A stretch of DNA of 64,000 nt from Aphanomyces cochlioides. Taxonomy: Eukaryota > Oomycota > Saprolegniomycetes > Saprolegniales > Verrucalvaceae. Position 1 is the stretch's first letter; each line of letters starts with the position of its first letter. Below, one piece after another: positions 12,279-26,654 of this stretch. The stretch is taken from the NCBI GenBank assembly GCA_019828595.1, contig JAHQRK010000019.1:1-64000 (forward strand), given 5' to 3'. The notes below the pieces were generated by a model, which worked only from the letters and a program-made list of their open reading frames with translations, ran no database searches and was not told the origin of the DNA. The position numbers and the translations under genes are program-made.

Positions 12279-13402
12279 ACACTTTTGCCCCTCTTTTTCA
12301 CCACTCTCACTTTCCATCCACACTCTCCACCTCCTTCACTCGACTGTCTTTATATCTCGACTTTTCTATCCCTTCGTCATCAGACAAACAATACAAACAA
12401 CCAGCATTTTTCTCCACGAAAAACGTACCCACTCGTCTCCCCAATCATCCGTCGCTCTGTTTTCTTTTTCAAAACACTCATTCCATATTGCCACGCCAAA
12501 GAAAATATACCATGTACCAGAAGAGGAGTTTCGACCAGGCTCACATGACTGTCATTCGTAACCCATTTCATGTCCTGTTCTCGAATGTCTCGACACATTT
12601 GGTCTCATCCAACGCGAATAGCACACATTACATGCATACAATTGGAGGAATTACAAAGCTGGAGAAACAATATCTTGAATCCAATACGTTGCGCGAGACT
12701 CGATCCATCATACTTTTGTCGATGGTGTGAAATGGAAGACGATAAATACGCTCTTCCAACATGTCCACGCACTTGGAATACAACAACTTGCTCATATATA
12801 TGTGGCCTCGGCTGTGCAAGAATGATGGCGCTCTTATAATCGTGAGTCAAACTGGTCATTATGTAGTGACCATACTTTGGACGAAAAGGAGAGTAGAATA
12901 TCATATTGGGACACTTTTTGTTTGCCATGAAAAGCGTCCCAACTTTCGACACAGAGAAAGCTGCGATTACGATGCTTGAATCCATCAATGTAGACGAACT
13001 GGAGTGAGCTGTTCGTGTGAGAAATGCAGCGGATAAAGCCACAACATTGACGCCATTTGTATGGGAAGATGTACCTGATTTGACTCGAGTAAAACGCATT
13101 GTTGCAGTCAAGCCATCCAGATTAGATCTCATCAATTTCCAAGCACGACCCACGGCCATCCATTGATGTGTGTGACGACTGCCACGAGGTCAGTAGTAGG
13201 AAGTAGCTGGTGTGTTGTATATATGTCGGTGAGTATAAGGTATGAGGGTGTAGTGTGTTGACTGTGTATATATATGGTGTAGTTGATGTAACTTGGTGTG
13301 AATGTGGTATCGTTGTTGTCGTGGGGAGTGGAATATGCTTGGTGGTATGTGTTGTTGTGTCTCGGTTGTATGGTATCGTGTTGTGTGGGTGTATAGTATA
13401 GC

Positions 13403-13476
13403 GTCTACGTGGCCCAATTGGATAGGGCATCCGCCTACGAAGCGGGAGATTGCGGGTTCGAGTCCCGTCGTGGACT
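13403..13476 (+). tRNA. tRNA-Arg-ACG: tRNA-Arg(ACG), copy 12
   Basis: Last unit with CCAGTA (14284); every unit to its right has CGAGTA. Confidence 0.97.
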
Positions 13477-14600
13477 ACACTTTTGCCCCTCTTTTTCACC
13501 ACTCTCACTTTCCATCCACACTCTCCACCTCCTTCACTCGACTGTCTTTATATCTCGACTTTTCTATCCCTTCGTCATCAGACAAACAATACAAACAACC
13601 AGCATTTTTCTCCACGAAAAACGTACCCACTCGTCTCCCCAATCATCCGTCGCTCTGTTTTCTTTTTCAAAACACTCATTCCATATTGCCACGCCAAAGA
13701 AAATATACCATGTACCAGAAGAGGAGTTTCGACCAGGCTCACATGACTGTCATTCGTAACCCATTTCATGTCCTGTTCTCGAATGTCTCGACACATTTGG
13801 TCTCATCCAACGCGAATAGCACACATTACATGCATACAATTGGAGGAATTACAAAGCTGGAGAAACAATATCTTGAATCCAATACGTTGCGCGAGACTCG
13901 ATCCATCATACTTTTGTCGATGGTGTGAAATGGAAGACGATAAATACGCTCTTCCAACATGTCCACGCACTTGGAATACAACAACTTGCTCATATATATG
14001 TGGCCTCGGCTGTGCAAGAATGATGGCGCTCTTATAATCGTGAGTCAAACTGGTCATTATGTAGTGACCATACTTTGGACGAAAAGGAGAGTAGAATATC
14101 ATATTGGGACACTTTTTGTTTGCCATGAAAAGCGTCCCAACTTTCGACACAGAGAAAGCTGCGATTACGATGCTTGAATCCATCAATGTAGACGAACTGG
14201 AGTGAGCTGTTCGTGTGAGAAATGCAGCGGATAAAGCCACAACATTGACGCCATTTGTATGGGAAGATGTACCTGATTTGACTCCAGTAAAACGCATTGT
14301 TGCAGTCAAGCCATCCAGATTAGATCTCATCAATTTCCAAGCACGACCCACGGCCATCCATTGATGTGTGTGACGACTGCCACGAGGTCAGTAGTAGGAA
14401 GTAGCTGGTGTGTTGTATATATGTCGGTGAGTATAAGGTATGAGGGTGTAGTGTGTTGACTGTGTATATATATGGTGTAGTTGATGTAACTTGGTGTGAA
14501 TGTGGTATCGTTGTTGTCGTGGGGAGTGGAATATGCTTGGTGGTATGTGTTGTTGTGTCTCGGTTGTATGGTATCGTGTTGTGTGGGTGTATAGTATAGC

Positions 14601-14674
14601 GTCTACGTGGCCCAATTGGATAGGGCATCCGCCTACGAAGCGGGAGATTGCGGGTTCGAGTCCCGTCGTGGACT
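14601..14674 (+). tRNA. tRNA-Arg-ACG: tRNA-Arg(ACG), copy 13
   Basis: CGAGTA unit; starts the homogeneous run of copies 13-20, in which I see no unit-to-unit differences. Confidence 0.97.
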
Positions 14675-15798
14675 ACACTTTTGCCCCTCTTTTTCACCAC
14701 TCTCACTTTCCATCCACACTCTCCACCTCCTTCACTCGACTGTCTTTATATCTCGACTTTTCTATCCCTTCGTCATCAGACAAACAATACAAACAACCAG
14801 CATTTTTCTCCACGAAAAACGTACCCACTCGTCTCCCCAATCATCCGTCGCTCTGTTTTCTTTTTCAAAACACTCATTCCATATTGCCACGCCAAAGAAA
14901 ATATACCATGTACCAGAAGAGGAGTTTCGACCAGGCTCACATGACTGTCATTCGTAACCCATTTCATGTCCTGTTCTCGAATGTCTCGACACATTTGGTC
15001 TCATCCAACGCGAATAGCACACATTACATGCATACAATTGGAGGAATTACAAAGCTGGAGAAACAATATCTTGAATCCAATACGTTGCGCGAGACTCGAT
15101 CCATCATACTTTTGTCGATGGTGTGAAATGGAAGACGATAAATACGCTCTTCCAACATGTCCACGCACTTGGAATACAACAACTTGCTCATATATATGTG
15201 GCCTCGGCTGTGCAAGAATGATGGCGCTCTTATAATCGTGAGTCAAACTGGTCATTATGTAGTGACCATACTTTGGACGAAAAGGAGAGTAGAATATCAT
15301 ATTGGGACACTTTTTGTTTGCCATGAAAAGCGTCCCAACTTTCGACACAGAGAAAGCTGCGATTACGATGCTTGAATCCATCAATGTAGACGAACTGGAG
15401 TGAGCTGTTCGTGTGAGAAATGCAGCGGATAAAGCCACAACATTGACGCCATTTGTATGGGAAGATGTACCTGATTTGACTCGAGTAAAACGCATTGTTG
15501 CAGTCAAGCCATCCAGATTAGATCTCATCAATTTCCAAGCACGACCCACGGCCATCCATTGATGTGTGTGACGACTGCCACGAGGTCAGTAGTAGGAAGT
15601 AGCTGGTGTGTTGTATATATGTCGGTGAGTATAAGGTATGAGGGTGTAGTGTGTTGACTGTGTATATATATGGTGTAGTTGATGTAACTTGGTGTGAATG
15701 TGGTATCGTTGTTGTCGTGGGGAGTGGAATATGCTTGGTGGTATGTGTTGTTGTGTCTCGGTTGTATGGTATCGTGTTGTGTGGGTGTATAGTATAGC

Positions 15799-15872
15799 GT
15801 CTACGTGGCCCAATTGGATAGGGCATCCGCCTACGAAGCGGGAGATTGCGGGTTCGAGTCCCGTCGTGGACT
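15799..15872 (+). tRNA. tRNA-Arg-ACG: tRNA-Arg(ACG), copy 14
   Basis: Homogeneous-run unit, 1,198 bp. Confidence 0.97.
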
Positions 15873-16996
15873 ACACTTTTGCCCCTCTTTTTCACCACTC
15901 TCACTTTCCATCCACACTCTCCACCTCCTTCACTCGACTGTCTTTATATCTCGACTTTTCTATCCCTTCGTCATCAGACAAACAATACAAACAACCAGCA
16001 TTTTTCTCCACGAAAAACGTACCCACTCGTCTCCCCAATCATCCGTCGCTCTGTTTTCTTTTTCAAAACACTCATTCCATATTGCCACGCCAAAGAAAAT
16101 ATACCATGTACCAGAAGAGGAGTTTCGACCAGGCTCACATGACTGTCATTCGTAACCCATTTCATGTCCTGTTCTCGAATGTCTCGACACATTTGGTCTC
16201 ATCCAACGCGAATAGCACACATTACATGCATACAATTGGAGGAATTACAAAGCTGGAGAAACAATATCTTGAATCCAATACGTTGCGCGAGACTCGATCC
16301 ATCATACTTTTGTCGATGGTGTGAAATGGAAGACGATAAATACGCTCTTCCAACATGTCCACGCACTTGGAATACAACAACTTGCTCATATATATGTGGC
16401 CTCGGCTGTGCAAGAATGATGGCGCTCTTATAATCGTGAGTCAAACTGGTCATTATGTAGTGACCATACTTTGGACGAAAAGGAGAGTAGAATATCATAT
16501 TGGGACACTTTTTGTTTGCCATGAAAAGCGTCCCAACTTTCGACACAGAGAAAGCTGCGATTACGATGCTTGAATCCATCAATGTAGACGAACTGGAGTG
16601 AGCTGTTCGTGTGAGAAATGCAGCGGATAAAGCCACAACATTGACGCCATTTGTATGGGAAGATGTACCTGATTTGACTCGAGTAAAACGCATTGTTGCA
16701 GTCAAGCCATCCAGATTAGATCTCATCAATTTCCAAGCACGACCCACGGCCATCCATTGATGTGTGTGACGACTGCCACGAGGTCAGTAGTAGGAAGTAG
16801 CTGGTGTGTTGTATATATGTCGGTGAGTATAAGGTATGAGGGTGTAGTGTGTTGACTGTGTATATATATGGTGTAGTTGATGTAACTTGGTGTGAATGTG
16901 GTATCGTTGTTGTCGTGGGGAGTGGAATATGCTTGGTGGTATGTGTTGTTGTGTCTCGGTTGTATGGTATCGTGTTGTGTGGGTGTATAGTATAGC

Positions 16997-17070
16997 GTCT
17001 ACGTGGCCCAATTGGATAGGGCATCCGCCTACGAAGCGGGAGATTGCGGGTTCGAGTCCCGTCGTGGACT
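16997..17070 (+). tRNA. tRNA-Arg-ACG: tRNA-Arg(ACG), copy 15
   Basis: Homogeneous-run unit, 1,198 bp. Confidence 0.97.
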
Positions 17071-18194
17071 ACACTTTTGCCCCTCTTTTTCACCACTCTC
17101 ACTTTCCATCCACACTCTCCACCTCCTTCACTCGACTGTCTTTATATCTCGACTTTTCTATCCCTTCGTCATCAGACAAACAATACAAACAACCAGCATT
17201 TTTCTCCACGAAAAACGTACCCACTCGTCTCCCCAATCATCCGTCGCTCTGTTTTCTTTTTCAAAACACTCATTCCATATTGCCACGCCAAAGAAAATAT
17301 ACCATGTACCAGAAGAGGAGTTTCGACCAGGCTCACATGACTGTCATTCGTAACCCATTTCATGTCCTGTTCTCGAATGTCTCGACACATTTGGTCTCAT
17401 CCAACGCGAATAGCACACATTACATGCATACAATTGGAGGAATTACAAAGCTGGAGAAACAATATCTTGAATCCAATACGTTGCGCGAGACTCGATCCAT
17501 CATACTTTTGTCGATGGTGTGAAATGGAAGACGATAAATACGCTCTTCCAACATGTCCACGCACTTGGAATACAACAACTTGCTCATATATATGTGGCCT
17601 CGGCTGTGCAAGAATGATGGCGCTCTTATAATCGTGAGTCAAACTGGTCATTATGTAGTGACCATACTTTGGACGAAAAGGAGAGTAGAATATCATATTG
17701 GGACACTTTTTGTTTGCCATGAAAAGCGTCCCAACTTTCGACACAGAGAAAGCTGCGATTACGATGCTTGAATCCATCAATGTAGACGAACTGGAGTGAG
17801 CTGTTCGTGTGAGAAATGCAGCGGATAAAGCCACAACATTGACGCCATTTGTATGGGAAGATGTACCTGATTTGACTCGAGTAAAACGCATTGTTGCAGT
17901 CAAGCCATCCAGATTAGATCTCATCAATTTCCAAGCACGACCCACGGCCATCCATTGATGTGTGTGACGACTGCCACGAGGTCAGTAGTAGGAAGTAGCT
18001 GGTGTGTTGTATATATGTCGGTGAGTATAAGGTATGAGGGTGTAGTGTGTTGACTGTGTATATATATGGTGTAGTTGATGTAACTTGGTGTGAATGTGGT
18101 ATCGTTGTTGTCGTGGGGAGTGGAATATGCTTGGTGGTATGTGTTGTTGTGTCTCGGTTGTATGGTATCGTGTTGTGTGGGTGTATAGTATAGC

Positions 18195-18268
18195 GTCTAC
18201 GTGGCCCAATTGGATAGGGCATCCGCCTACGAAGCGGGAGATTGCGGGTTCGAGTCCCGTCGTGGACT
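18195..18268 (+). tRNA. tRNA-Arg-ACG: tRNA-Arg(ACG), copy 16
   Basis: Homogeneous-run unit, 1,198 bp. Confidence 0.97.
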
Positions 18269-19392
18269 ACACTTTTGCCCCTCTTTTTCACCACTCTCAC
18301 TTTCCATCCACACTCTCCACCTCCTTCACTCGACTGTCTTTATATCTCGACTTTTCTATCCCTTCGTCATCAGACAAACAATACAAACAACCAGCATTTT
18401 TCTCCACGAAAAACGTACCCACTCGTCTCCCCAATCATCCGTCGCTCTGTTTTCTTTTTCAAAACACTCATTCCATATTGCCACGCCAAAGAAAATATAC
18501 CATGTACCAGAAGAGGAGTTTCGACCAGGCTCACATGACTGTCATTCGTAACCCATTTCATGTCCTGTTCTCGAATGTCTCGACACATTTGGTCTCATCC
18601 AACGCGAATAGCACACATTACATGCATACAATTGGAGGAATTACAAAGCTGGAGAAACAATATCTTGAATCCAATACGTTGCGCGAGACTCGATCCATCA
18701 TACTTTTGTCGATGGTGTGAAATGGAAGACGATAAATACGCTCTTCCAACATGTCCACGCACTTGGAATACAACAACTTGCTCATATATATGTGGCCTCG
18801 GCTGTGCAAGAATGATGGCGCTCTTATAATCGTGAGTCAAACTGGTCATTATGTAGTGACCATACTTTGGACGAAAAGGAGAGTAGAATATCATATTGGG
18901 ACACTTTTTGTTTGCCATGAAAAGCGTCCCAACTTTCGACACAGAGAAAGCTGCGATTACGATGCTTGAATCCATCAATGTAGACGAACTGGAGTGAGCT
19001 GTTCGTGTGAGAAATGCAGCGGATAAAGCCACAACATTGACGCCATTTGTATGGGAAGATGTACCTGATTTGACTCGAGTAAAACGCATTGTTGCAGTCA
19101 AGCCATCCAGATTAGATCTCATCAATTTCCAAGCACGACCCACGGCCATCCATTGATGTGTGTGACGACTGCCACGAGGTCAGTAGTAGGAAGTAGCTGG
19201 TGTGTTGTATATATGTCGGTGAGTATAAGGTATGAGGGTGTAGTGTGTTGACTGTGTATATATATGGTGTAGTTGATGTAACTTGGTGTGAATGTGGTAT
19301 CGTTGTTGTCGTGGGGAGTGGAATATGCTTGGTGGTATGTGTTGTTGTGTCTCGGTTGTATGGTATCGTGTTGTGTGGGTGTATAGTATAGC

Positions 19393-19466
19393 GTCTACGT
19401 GGCCCAATTGGATAGGGCATCCGCCTACGAAGCGGGAGATTGCGGGTTCGAGTCCCGTCGTGGACT
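19393..19466 (+). tRNA. tRNA-Arg-ACG: tRNA-Arg(ACG), copy 17
   Basis: Homogeneous-run unit, 1,198 bp. Confidence 0.97.
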
Positions 19467-20590
19467 ACACTTTTGCCCCTCTTTTTCACCACTCTCACTT
19501 TCCATCCACACTCTCCACCTCCTTCACTCGACTGTCTTTATATCTCGACTTTTCTATCCCTTCGTCATCAGACAAACAATACAAACAACCAGCATTTTTC
19601 TCCACGAAAAACGTACCCACTCGTCTCCCCAATCATCCGTCGCTCTGTTTTCTTTTTCAAAACACTCATTCCATATTGCCACGCCAAAGAAAATATACCA
19701 TGTACCAGAAGAGGAGTTTCGACCAGGCTCACATGACTGTCATTCGTAACCCATTTCATGTCCTGTTCTCGAATGTCTCGACACATTTGGTCTCATCCAA
19801 CGCGAATAGCACACATTACATGCATACAATTGGAGGAATTACAAAGCTGGAGAAACAATATCTTGAATCCAATACGTTGCGCGAGACTCGATCCATCATA
19901 CTTTTGTCGATGGTGTGAAATGGAAGACGATAAATACGCTCTTCCAACATGTCCACGCACTTGGAATACAACAACTTGCTCATATATATGTGGCCTCGGC
20001 TGTGCAAGAATGATGGCGCTCTTATAATCGTGAGTCAAACTGGTCATTATGTAGTGACCATACTTTGGACGAAAAGGAGAGTAGAATATCATATTGGGAC
20101 ACTTTTTGTTTGCCATGAAAAGCGTCCCAACTTTCGACACAGAGAAAGCTGCGATTACGATGCTTGAATCCATCAATGTAGACGAACTGGAGTGAGCTGT
20201 TCGTGTGAGAAATGCAGCGGATAAAGCCACAACATTGACGCCATTTGTATGGGAAGATGTACCTGATTTGACTCGAGTAAAACGCATTGTTGCAGTCAAG
20301 CCATCCAGATTAGATCTCATCAATTTCCAAGCACGACCCACGGCCATCCATTGATGTGTGTGACGACTGCCACGAGGTCAGTAGTAGGAAGTAGCTGGTG
20401 TGTTGTATATATGTCGGTGAGTATAAGGTATGAGGGTGTAGTGTGTTGACTGTGTATATATATGGTGTAGTTGATGTAACTTGGTGTGAATGTGGTATCG
20501 TTGTTGTCGTGGGGAGTGGAATATGCTTGGTGGTATGTGTTGTTGTGTCTCGGTTGTATGGTATCGTGTTGTGTGGGTGTATAGTATAGC

Positions 20591-20664
20591 GTCTACGTGG
20601 CCCAATTGGATAGGGCATCCGCCTACGAAGCGGGAGATTGCGGGTTCGAGTCCCGTCGTGGACT
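20591..20664 (+). tRNA. tRNA-Arg-ACG: tRNA-Arg(ACG), copy 18
   Basis: Homogeneous-run unit, 1,198 bp. Confidence 0.97.
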
Positions 20665-21788
20665 ACACTTTTGCCCCTCTTTTTCACCACTCTCACTTTC
20701 CATCCACACTCTCCACCTCCTTCACTCGACTGTCTTTATATCTCGACTTTTCTATCCCTTCGTCATCAGACAAACAATACAAACAACCAGCATTTTTCTC
20801 CACGAAAAACGTACCCACTCGTCTCCCCAATCATCCGTCGCTCTGTTTTCTTTTTCAAAACACTCATTCCATATTGCCACGCCAAAGAAAATATACCATG
20901 TACCAGAAGAGGAGTTTCGACCAGGCTCACATGACTGTCATTCGTAACCCATTTCATGTCCTGTTCTCGAATGTCTCGACACATTTGGTCTCATCCAACG
21001 CGAATAGCACACATTACATGCATACAATTGGAGGAATTACAAAGCTGGAGAAACAATATCTTGAATCCAATACGTTGCGCGAGACTCGATCCATCATACT
21101 TTTGTCGATGGTGTGAAATGGAAGACGATAAATACGCTCTTCCAACATGTCCACGCACTTGGAATACAACAACTTGCTCATATATATGTGGCCTCGGCTG
21201 TGCAAGAATGATGGCGCTCTTATAATCGTGAGTCAAACTGGTCATTATGTAGTGACCATACTTTGGACGAAAAGGAGAGTAGAATATCATATTGGGACAC
21301 TTTTTGTTTGCCATGAAAAGCGTCCCAACTTTCGACACAGAGAAAGCTGCGATTACGATGCTTGAATCCATCAATGTAGACGAACTGGAGTGAGCTGTTC
21401 GTGTGAGAAATGCAGCGGATAAAGCCACAACATTGACGCCATTTGTATGGGAAGATGTACCTGATTTGACTCGAGTAAAACGCATTGTTGCAGTCAAGCC
21501 ATCCAGATTAGATCTCATCAATTTCCAAGCACGACCCACGGCCATCCATTGATGTGTGTGACGACTGCCACGAGGTCAGTAGTAGGAAGTAGCTGGTGTG
21601 TTGTATATATGTCGGTGAGTATAAGGTATGAGGGTGTAGTGTGTTGACTGTGTATATATATGGTGTAGTTGATGTAACTTGGTGTGAATGTGGTATCGTT
21701 GTTGTCGTGGGGAGTGGAATATGCTTGGTGGTATGTGTTGTTGTGTCTCGGTTGTATGGTATCGTGTTGTGTGGGTGTATAGTATAGC

Positions 21789-21862
21789 GTCTACGTGGCC
21801 CAATTGGATAGGGCATCCGCCTACGAAGCGGGAGATTGCGGGTTCGAGTCCCGTCGTGGACT
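21789..21862 (+). tRNA. tRNA-Arg-ACG: tRNA-Arg(ACG), copy 19
   Basis: Homogeneous-run unit, 1,198 bp. Confidence 0.97.
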
Positions 21863-22986
21863 ACACTTTTGCCCCTCTTTTTCACCACTCTCACTTTCCA
21901 TCCACACTCTCCACCTCCTTCACTCGACTGTCTTTATATCTCGACTTTTCTATCCCTTCGTCATCAGACAAACAATACAAACAACCAGCATTTTTCTCCA
22001 CGAAAAACGTACCCACTCGTCTCCCCAATCATCCGTCGCTCTGTTTTCTTTTTCAAAACACTCATTCCATATTGCCACGCCAAAGAAAATATACCATGTA
22101 CCAGAAGAGGAGTTTCGACCAGGCTCACATGACTGTCATTCGTAACCCATTTCATGTCCTGTTCTCGAATGTCTCGACACATTTGGTCTCATCCAACGCG
22201 AATAGCACACATTACATGCATACAATTGGAGGAATTACAAAGCTGGAGAAACAATATCTTGAATCCAATACGTTGCGCGAGACTCGATCCATCATACTTT
22301 TGTCGATGGTGTGAAATGGAAGACGATAAATACGCTCTTCCAACATGTCCACGCACTTGGAATACAACAACTTGCTCATATATATGTGGCCTCGGCTGTG
22401 CAAGAATGATGGCGCTCTTATAATCGTGAGTCAAACTGGTCATTATGTAGTGACCATACTTTGGACGAAAAGGAGAGTAGAATATCATATTGGGACACTT
22501 TTTGTTTGCCATGAAAAGCGTCCCAACTTTCGACACAGAGAAAGCTGCGATTACGATGCTTGAATCCATCAATGTAGACGAACTGGAGTGAGCTGTTCGT
22601 GTGAGAAATGCAGCGGATAAAGCCACAACATTGACGCCATTTGTATGGGAAGATGTACCTGATTTGACTCGAGTAAAACGCATTGTTGCAGTCAAGCCAT
22701 CCAGATTAGATCTCATCAATTTCCAAGCACGACCCACGGCCATCCATTGATGTGTGTGACGACTGCCACGAGGTCAGTAGTAGGAAGTAGCTGGTGTGTT
22801 GTATATATGTCGGTGAGTATAAGGTATGAGGGTGTAGTGTGTTGACTGTGTATATATATGGTGTAGTTGATGTAACTTGGTGTGAATGTGGTATCGTTGT
22901 TGTCGTGGGGAGTGGAATATGCTTGGTGGTATGTGTTGTTGTGTCTCGGTTGTATGGTATCGTGTTGTGTGGGTGTATAGTATAGC

Positions 22987-23060
22987 GTCTACGTGGCCCA
23001 ATTGGATAGGGCATCCGCCTACGAAGCGGGAGATTGCGGGTTCGAGTCCCGTCGTGGACT
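22987..23060 (+). tRNA. tRNA-Arg-ACG: tRNA-Arg(ACG), copy 20
   Basis: Last unit of the homogeneous run. Confidence 0.97.
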
Positions 23061-24184
23061 ACACTTTTGCCCCTCTTTTTCACCACTCTCACTTTCCATC
23101 CACACTCTCCACCTCCTTCACTCGACTGTCTTTATATCTCGACTTTTCTATCCCTTCGTCATCAGACAAACAATACAAACAACCAGCATTTTTCTCCACG
23201 AAAAACGTACCCACTCGTCTCCCCAATCATCCGTCGCTCTGTTTTCTTTTTCAAAACACTCATTCCATATTGCCACGCCAAAGAAAATATACCATGTACC
23301 AGAAGAGGAGTTTCGACCAGGCTCACATGACTGTCATTCGTAACCCATTTCATGTCCTGTTCTCGAATGTCTCGACACATTTGGTCTCATCCAACGCGAA
23401 TAGCACACATTACATGCATACAATTGGAGGAATTACAAAGCTGGAGAAACAATATCTTGAATCCAATACGTTGCGCGAGACTCGATCCATCATACTTTTG
23501 TCGATGGTGTGAAATGGAAGACGATAAATACGCTCTTCCAACATGTCCACGCACTTGGAATACAACAACTTGCTCATATATATGTGGCCTCGGCTGTGCA
23601 AGAATGATGGCGCTCTTATAATCGTGAGTCAAACTGGTCATTATGTAGTGACCATACTTTGGACGAAAAGGAGAGTAGAATATCATATTGGGACACTTTT
23701 TGTTTGCCATGAAAAGCGTCCCAACTTTCGACACAGAGAAAGCTGCGATTACGATGCTTGAATCCATCAATGTAGACGAACTGGAGTGAGCTGTTCGTGT
23801 GAGAAATGCAGCGGATAAAGCCACAACATTGACGCCATTTGTATGGGAAGATGTACCTGATTTGACTCGAGTAAAACGCATTGTTGCAGTCAAGCCATCC
23901 AGATTAGATCTCATCAATTTCCAAGCACGACCCACGGCCATCCATTGATGTGTGTGACGACTGCCACGAGGTCAGTAGTAGGAAGTAGCTGGTGTGTTGT
24001 ATATATGTCGGTGAGTATAAGGTATGAGGGTGTAGTGTGTTGACTGTGTATATATATGGTGTAGTTGATGTAACTTGGTGTGAATGTGGTATCGTTGTTG
24101 TCGTGGGGAGTGGAATATGCTTGGTGGTATGTGTTGTTGTGTCTCGGTTGTATGGTATCGTGTTGTGTGGGTGTATAGTATAGC

Positions 24185-24258
24185 GTCTACGTGGCCCAAT
24201 TGGATAGGGCATCCGCCTACGAAGCGGGAGATTGCGGGTTCGAGTCCCGTCGTGGACT
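24185..24258 (+). tRNA. tRNA-Arg-ACG: tRNA-Arg(ACG), copy 21
   Basis: Private T at 24597 (GCGTATA for GCGAATA). Also carries ATGTTCACG (T at 24745), the substitution that marks the right-hand subfamily, but lacks that family's 6-bp insertion. Confidence 0.97.
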
Positions 24259-25382
24259 ACACTTTTGCCCCTCTTTTTCACCACTCTCACTTTCCATCCA
24301 CACTCTCCACCTCCTTCACTCGACTGTCTTTATATCTCGACTTTTCTATCCCTTCGTCATCAGACAAACAATACAAACAACCAGCATTTTTCTCCACGAA
24401 AAACGTACCCACTCGTCTCCCCAATCATCCGTCGCTCTGTTTTCTTTTTCAAAACACTCATTCCATATTGCCACGCCAAAGAAAATATACCATGTACCAG
24501 AAGAGGAGTTTCGACCAGGCTCACATGACTGTCATTCGTAACCCATTTCATGTCCTGTTCTCGAATGTCTCGACACATTTGGTCTCATCCAACGCGTATA
24601 GCACACATTACATGCATACAATTGGAGGAATTACAAAGCTGGAGAAACAATATCTTGAATCCAATACGTTGCGCGAGACTCGATCCATCATACTTTTGTC
24701 GATGGTGTGAAATGGAAGACGATAAATACGCTCTTCCAACATGTTCACGCACTTGGAATACAACAACTTGCTCATATATATGTGGCCTCGGCTGTGCAAG
24801 AATGATGGCGCTCTTATAATCGTGAGTCAAACTGGTCATTATGTAGTGACCATACTTTGGACGAAAAGGAGAGTAGAATATCATATTGGGACACTTTTTG
24901 TTTGCCATGAAAAGCGTCCCAACTTTCGACACAGAGAAAGCTGCGATTACGATGCTTGAATCCATCAATGTAGACGAACTGGAGTGAGCTGTTCGTGTGA
25001 GAAATGCAGCGGATAAAGCCACAACATTGACGCCATTTGTATGGGAAGATGTACCTGATTTGACTCGAGTAAAACGCATTGTTGCAGTCAAGCCATCCAG
25101 ATTAGATCTCATCAATTTCCAAGCACGACCCACGGCCATCCATTGATGTGTGTGACGACTGCCACGAGGTCAGTAGTAGGAAGTAGCTGGTGTGTTGTAT
25201 ATATGTCGGTGAGTATAAGGTATGAGGGTGTAGTGTGTTGACTGTGTATATATATGGTGTAGTTGATGTAACTTGGTGTGAATGTGGTATCGTTGTTGTC
25301 GTGGGGAGTGGAATATGCTTGGTGGTATGTGTTGTTGTGTCTCGGTTGTATGGTATCGTGTTGTGTGGGTGTATAGTATAGC

Positions 25383-25456
25383 GTCTACGTGGCCCAATTG
25401 GATAGGGCATCCGCCTACGAAGCGGGAGATTGCGGGTTCGAGTCCCGTCGTGGACT
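25383..25456 (+). tRNA. tRNA-Arg-ACG: tRNA-Arg(ACG), copy 22
   Basis: Left-subfamily unit, 1,198 bp. Confidence 0.97.
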
Positions 25457-26580
25457 ACACTTTTGCCCCTCTTTTTCACCACTCTCACTTTCCATCCACA
25501 CTCTCCACCTCCTTCACTCGACTGTCTTTATATCTCGACTTTTCTATCCCTTCGTCATCAGACAAACAATACAAACAACCAGCATTTTTCTCCACGAAAA
25601 ACGTACCCACTCGTCTCCCCAATCATCCGTCGCTCTGTTTTCTTTTTCAAAACACTCATTCCATATTGCCACGCCAAAGAAAATATACCATGTACCAGAA
25701 GAGGAGTTTCGACCAGGCTCACATGACTGTCATTCGTAACCCATTTCATGTCCTGTTCTCGAATGTCTCGACACATTTGGTCTCATCCAACGCGAATAGC
25801 ACACATTACATGCATACAATTGGAGGAATTACAAAGCTGGAGAAACAATATCTTGAATCCAATACGTTGCGCGAGACTCGATCCATCATACTTTTGTCGA
25901 TGGTGTGAAATGGAAGACGATAAATACGCTCTTCCAACATGTCCACGCACTTGGAATACAACAACTTGCTCATATATATGTGGCCTCGGCTGTGCAAGAA
26001 TGATGGCGCTCTTATAATCGTGAGTCAAACTGGTCATTATGTAGTGACCATACTTTGGACGAAAAGGAGAGTAGAATATCATATTGGGACACTTTTTGTT
26101 TGCCATGAAAAGCGTCCCAACTTTCGACACAGAGAAAGCTGCGATTACGATGCTTGAATCCATCAATGTAGACGAACTGGAGTGAGCTGTTCGTGTGAGA
26201 AATGCAGCGGATAAAGCCACAACATTGACGCCATTTGTATGGGAAGATGTACCTGATTTGACTCGAGTAAAACGCATTGTTGCAGTCAAGCCATCCAGAT
26301 TAGATCTCATCAATTTCCAAGCACGACCCACGGCCATCCATTGATGTGTGTGACGACTGCCACGAGGTCAGTAGTAGGAAGTAGCTGGTGTGTTGTATAT
26401 ATGTCGGTGAGTATAAGGTATGAGGGTGTAGTGTGTTGACTGTGTATATATATGGTGTAGTTGATGTAACTTGGTGTGAATGTGGTATCGTTGTTGTCGT
26501 GGGGAGTGGAATATGCTTGGTGGTATGTGTTGTTGTGTCTCGGTTGTATGGTATCGTGTTGTGTGGGTGTATAGTATAGC

Positions 26581-26654
26581 GTCTACGTGGCCCAATTGGA
26601 TAGGGCATCCGCCTACGAAGCGGGAGATTGCGGGTTCGAGTCCCGTCGTGGACT
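26581..26654 (+). tRNA. tRNA-Arg-ACG: tRNA-Arg(ACG), copy 23
   Basis: Left-subfamily unit; the next junction reads ACTACC instead of ACTGCC (A at 27557). Confidence 0.97.
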
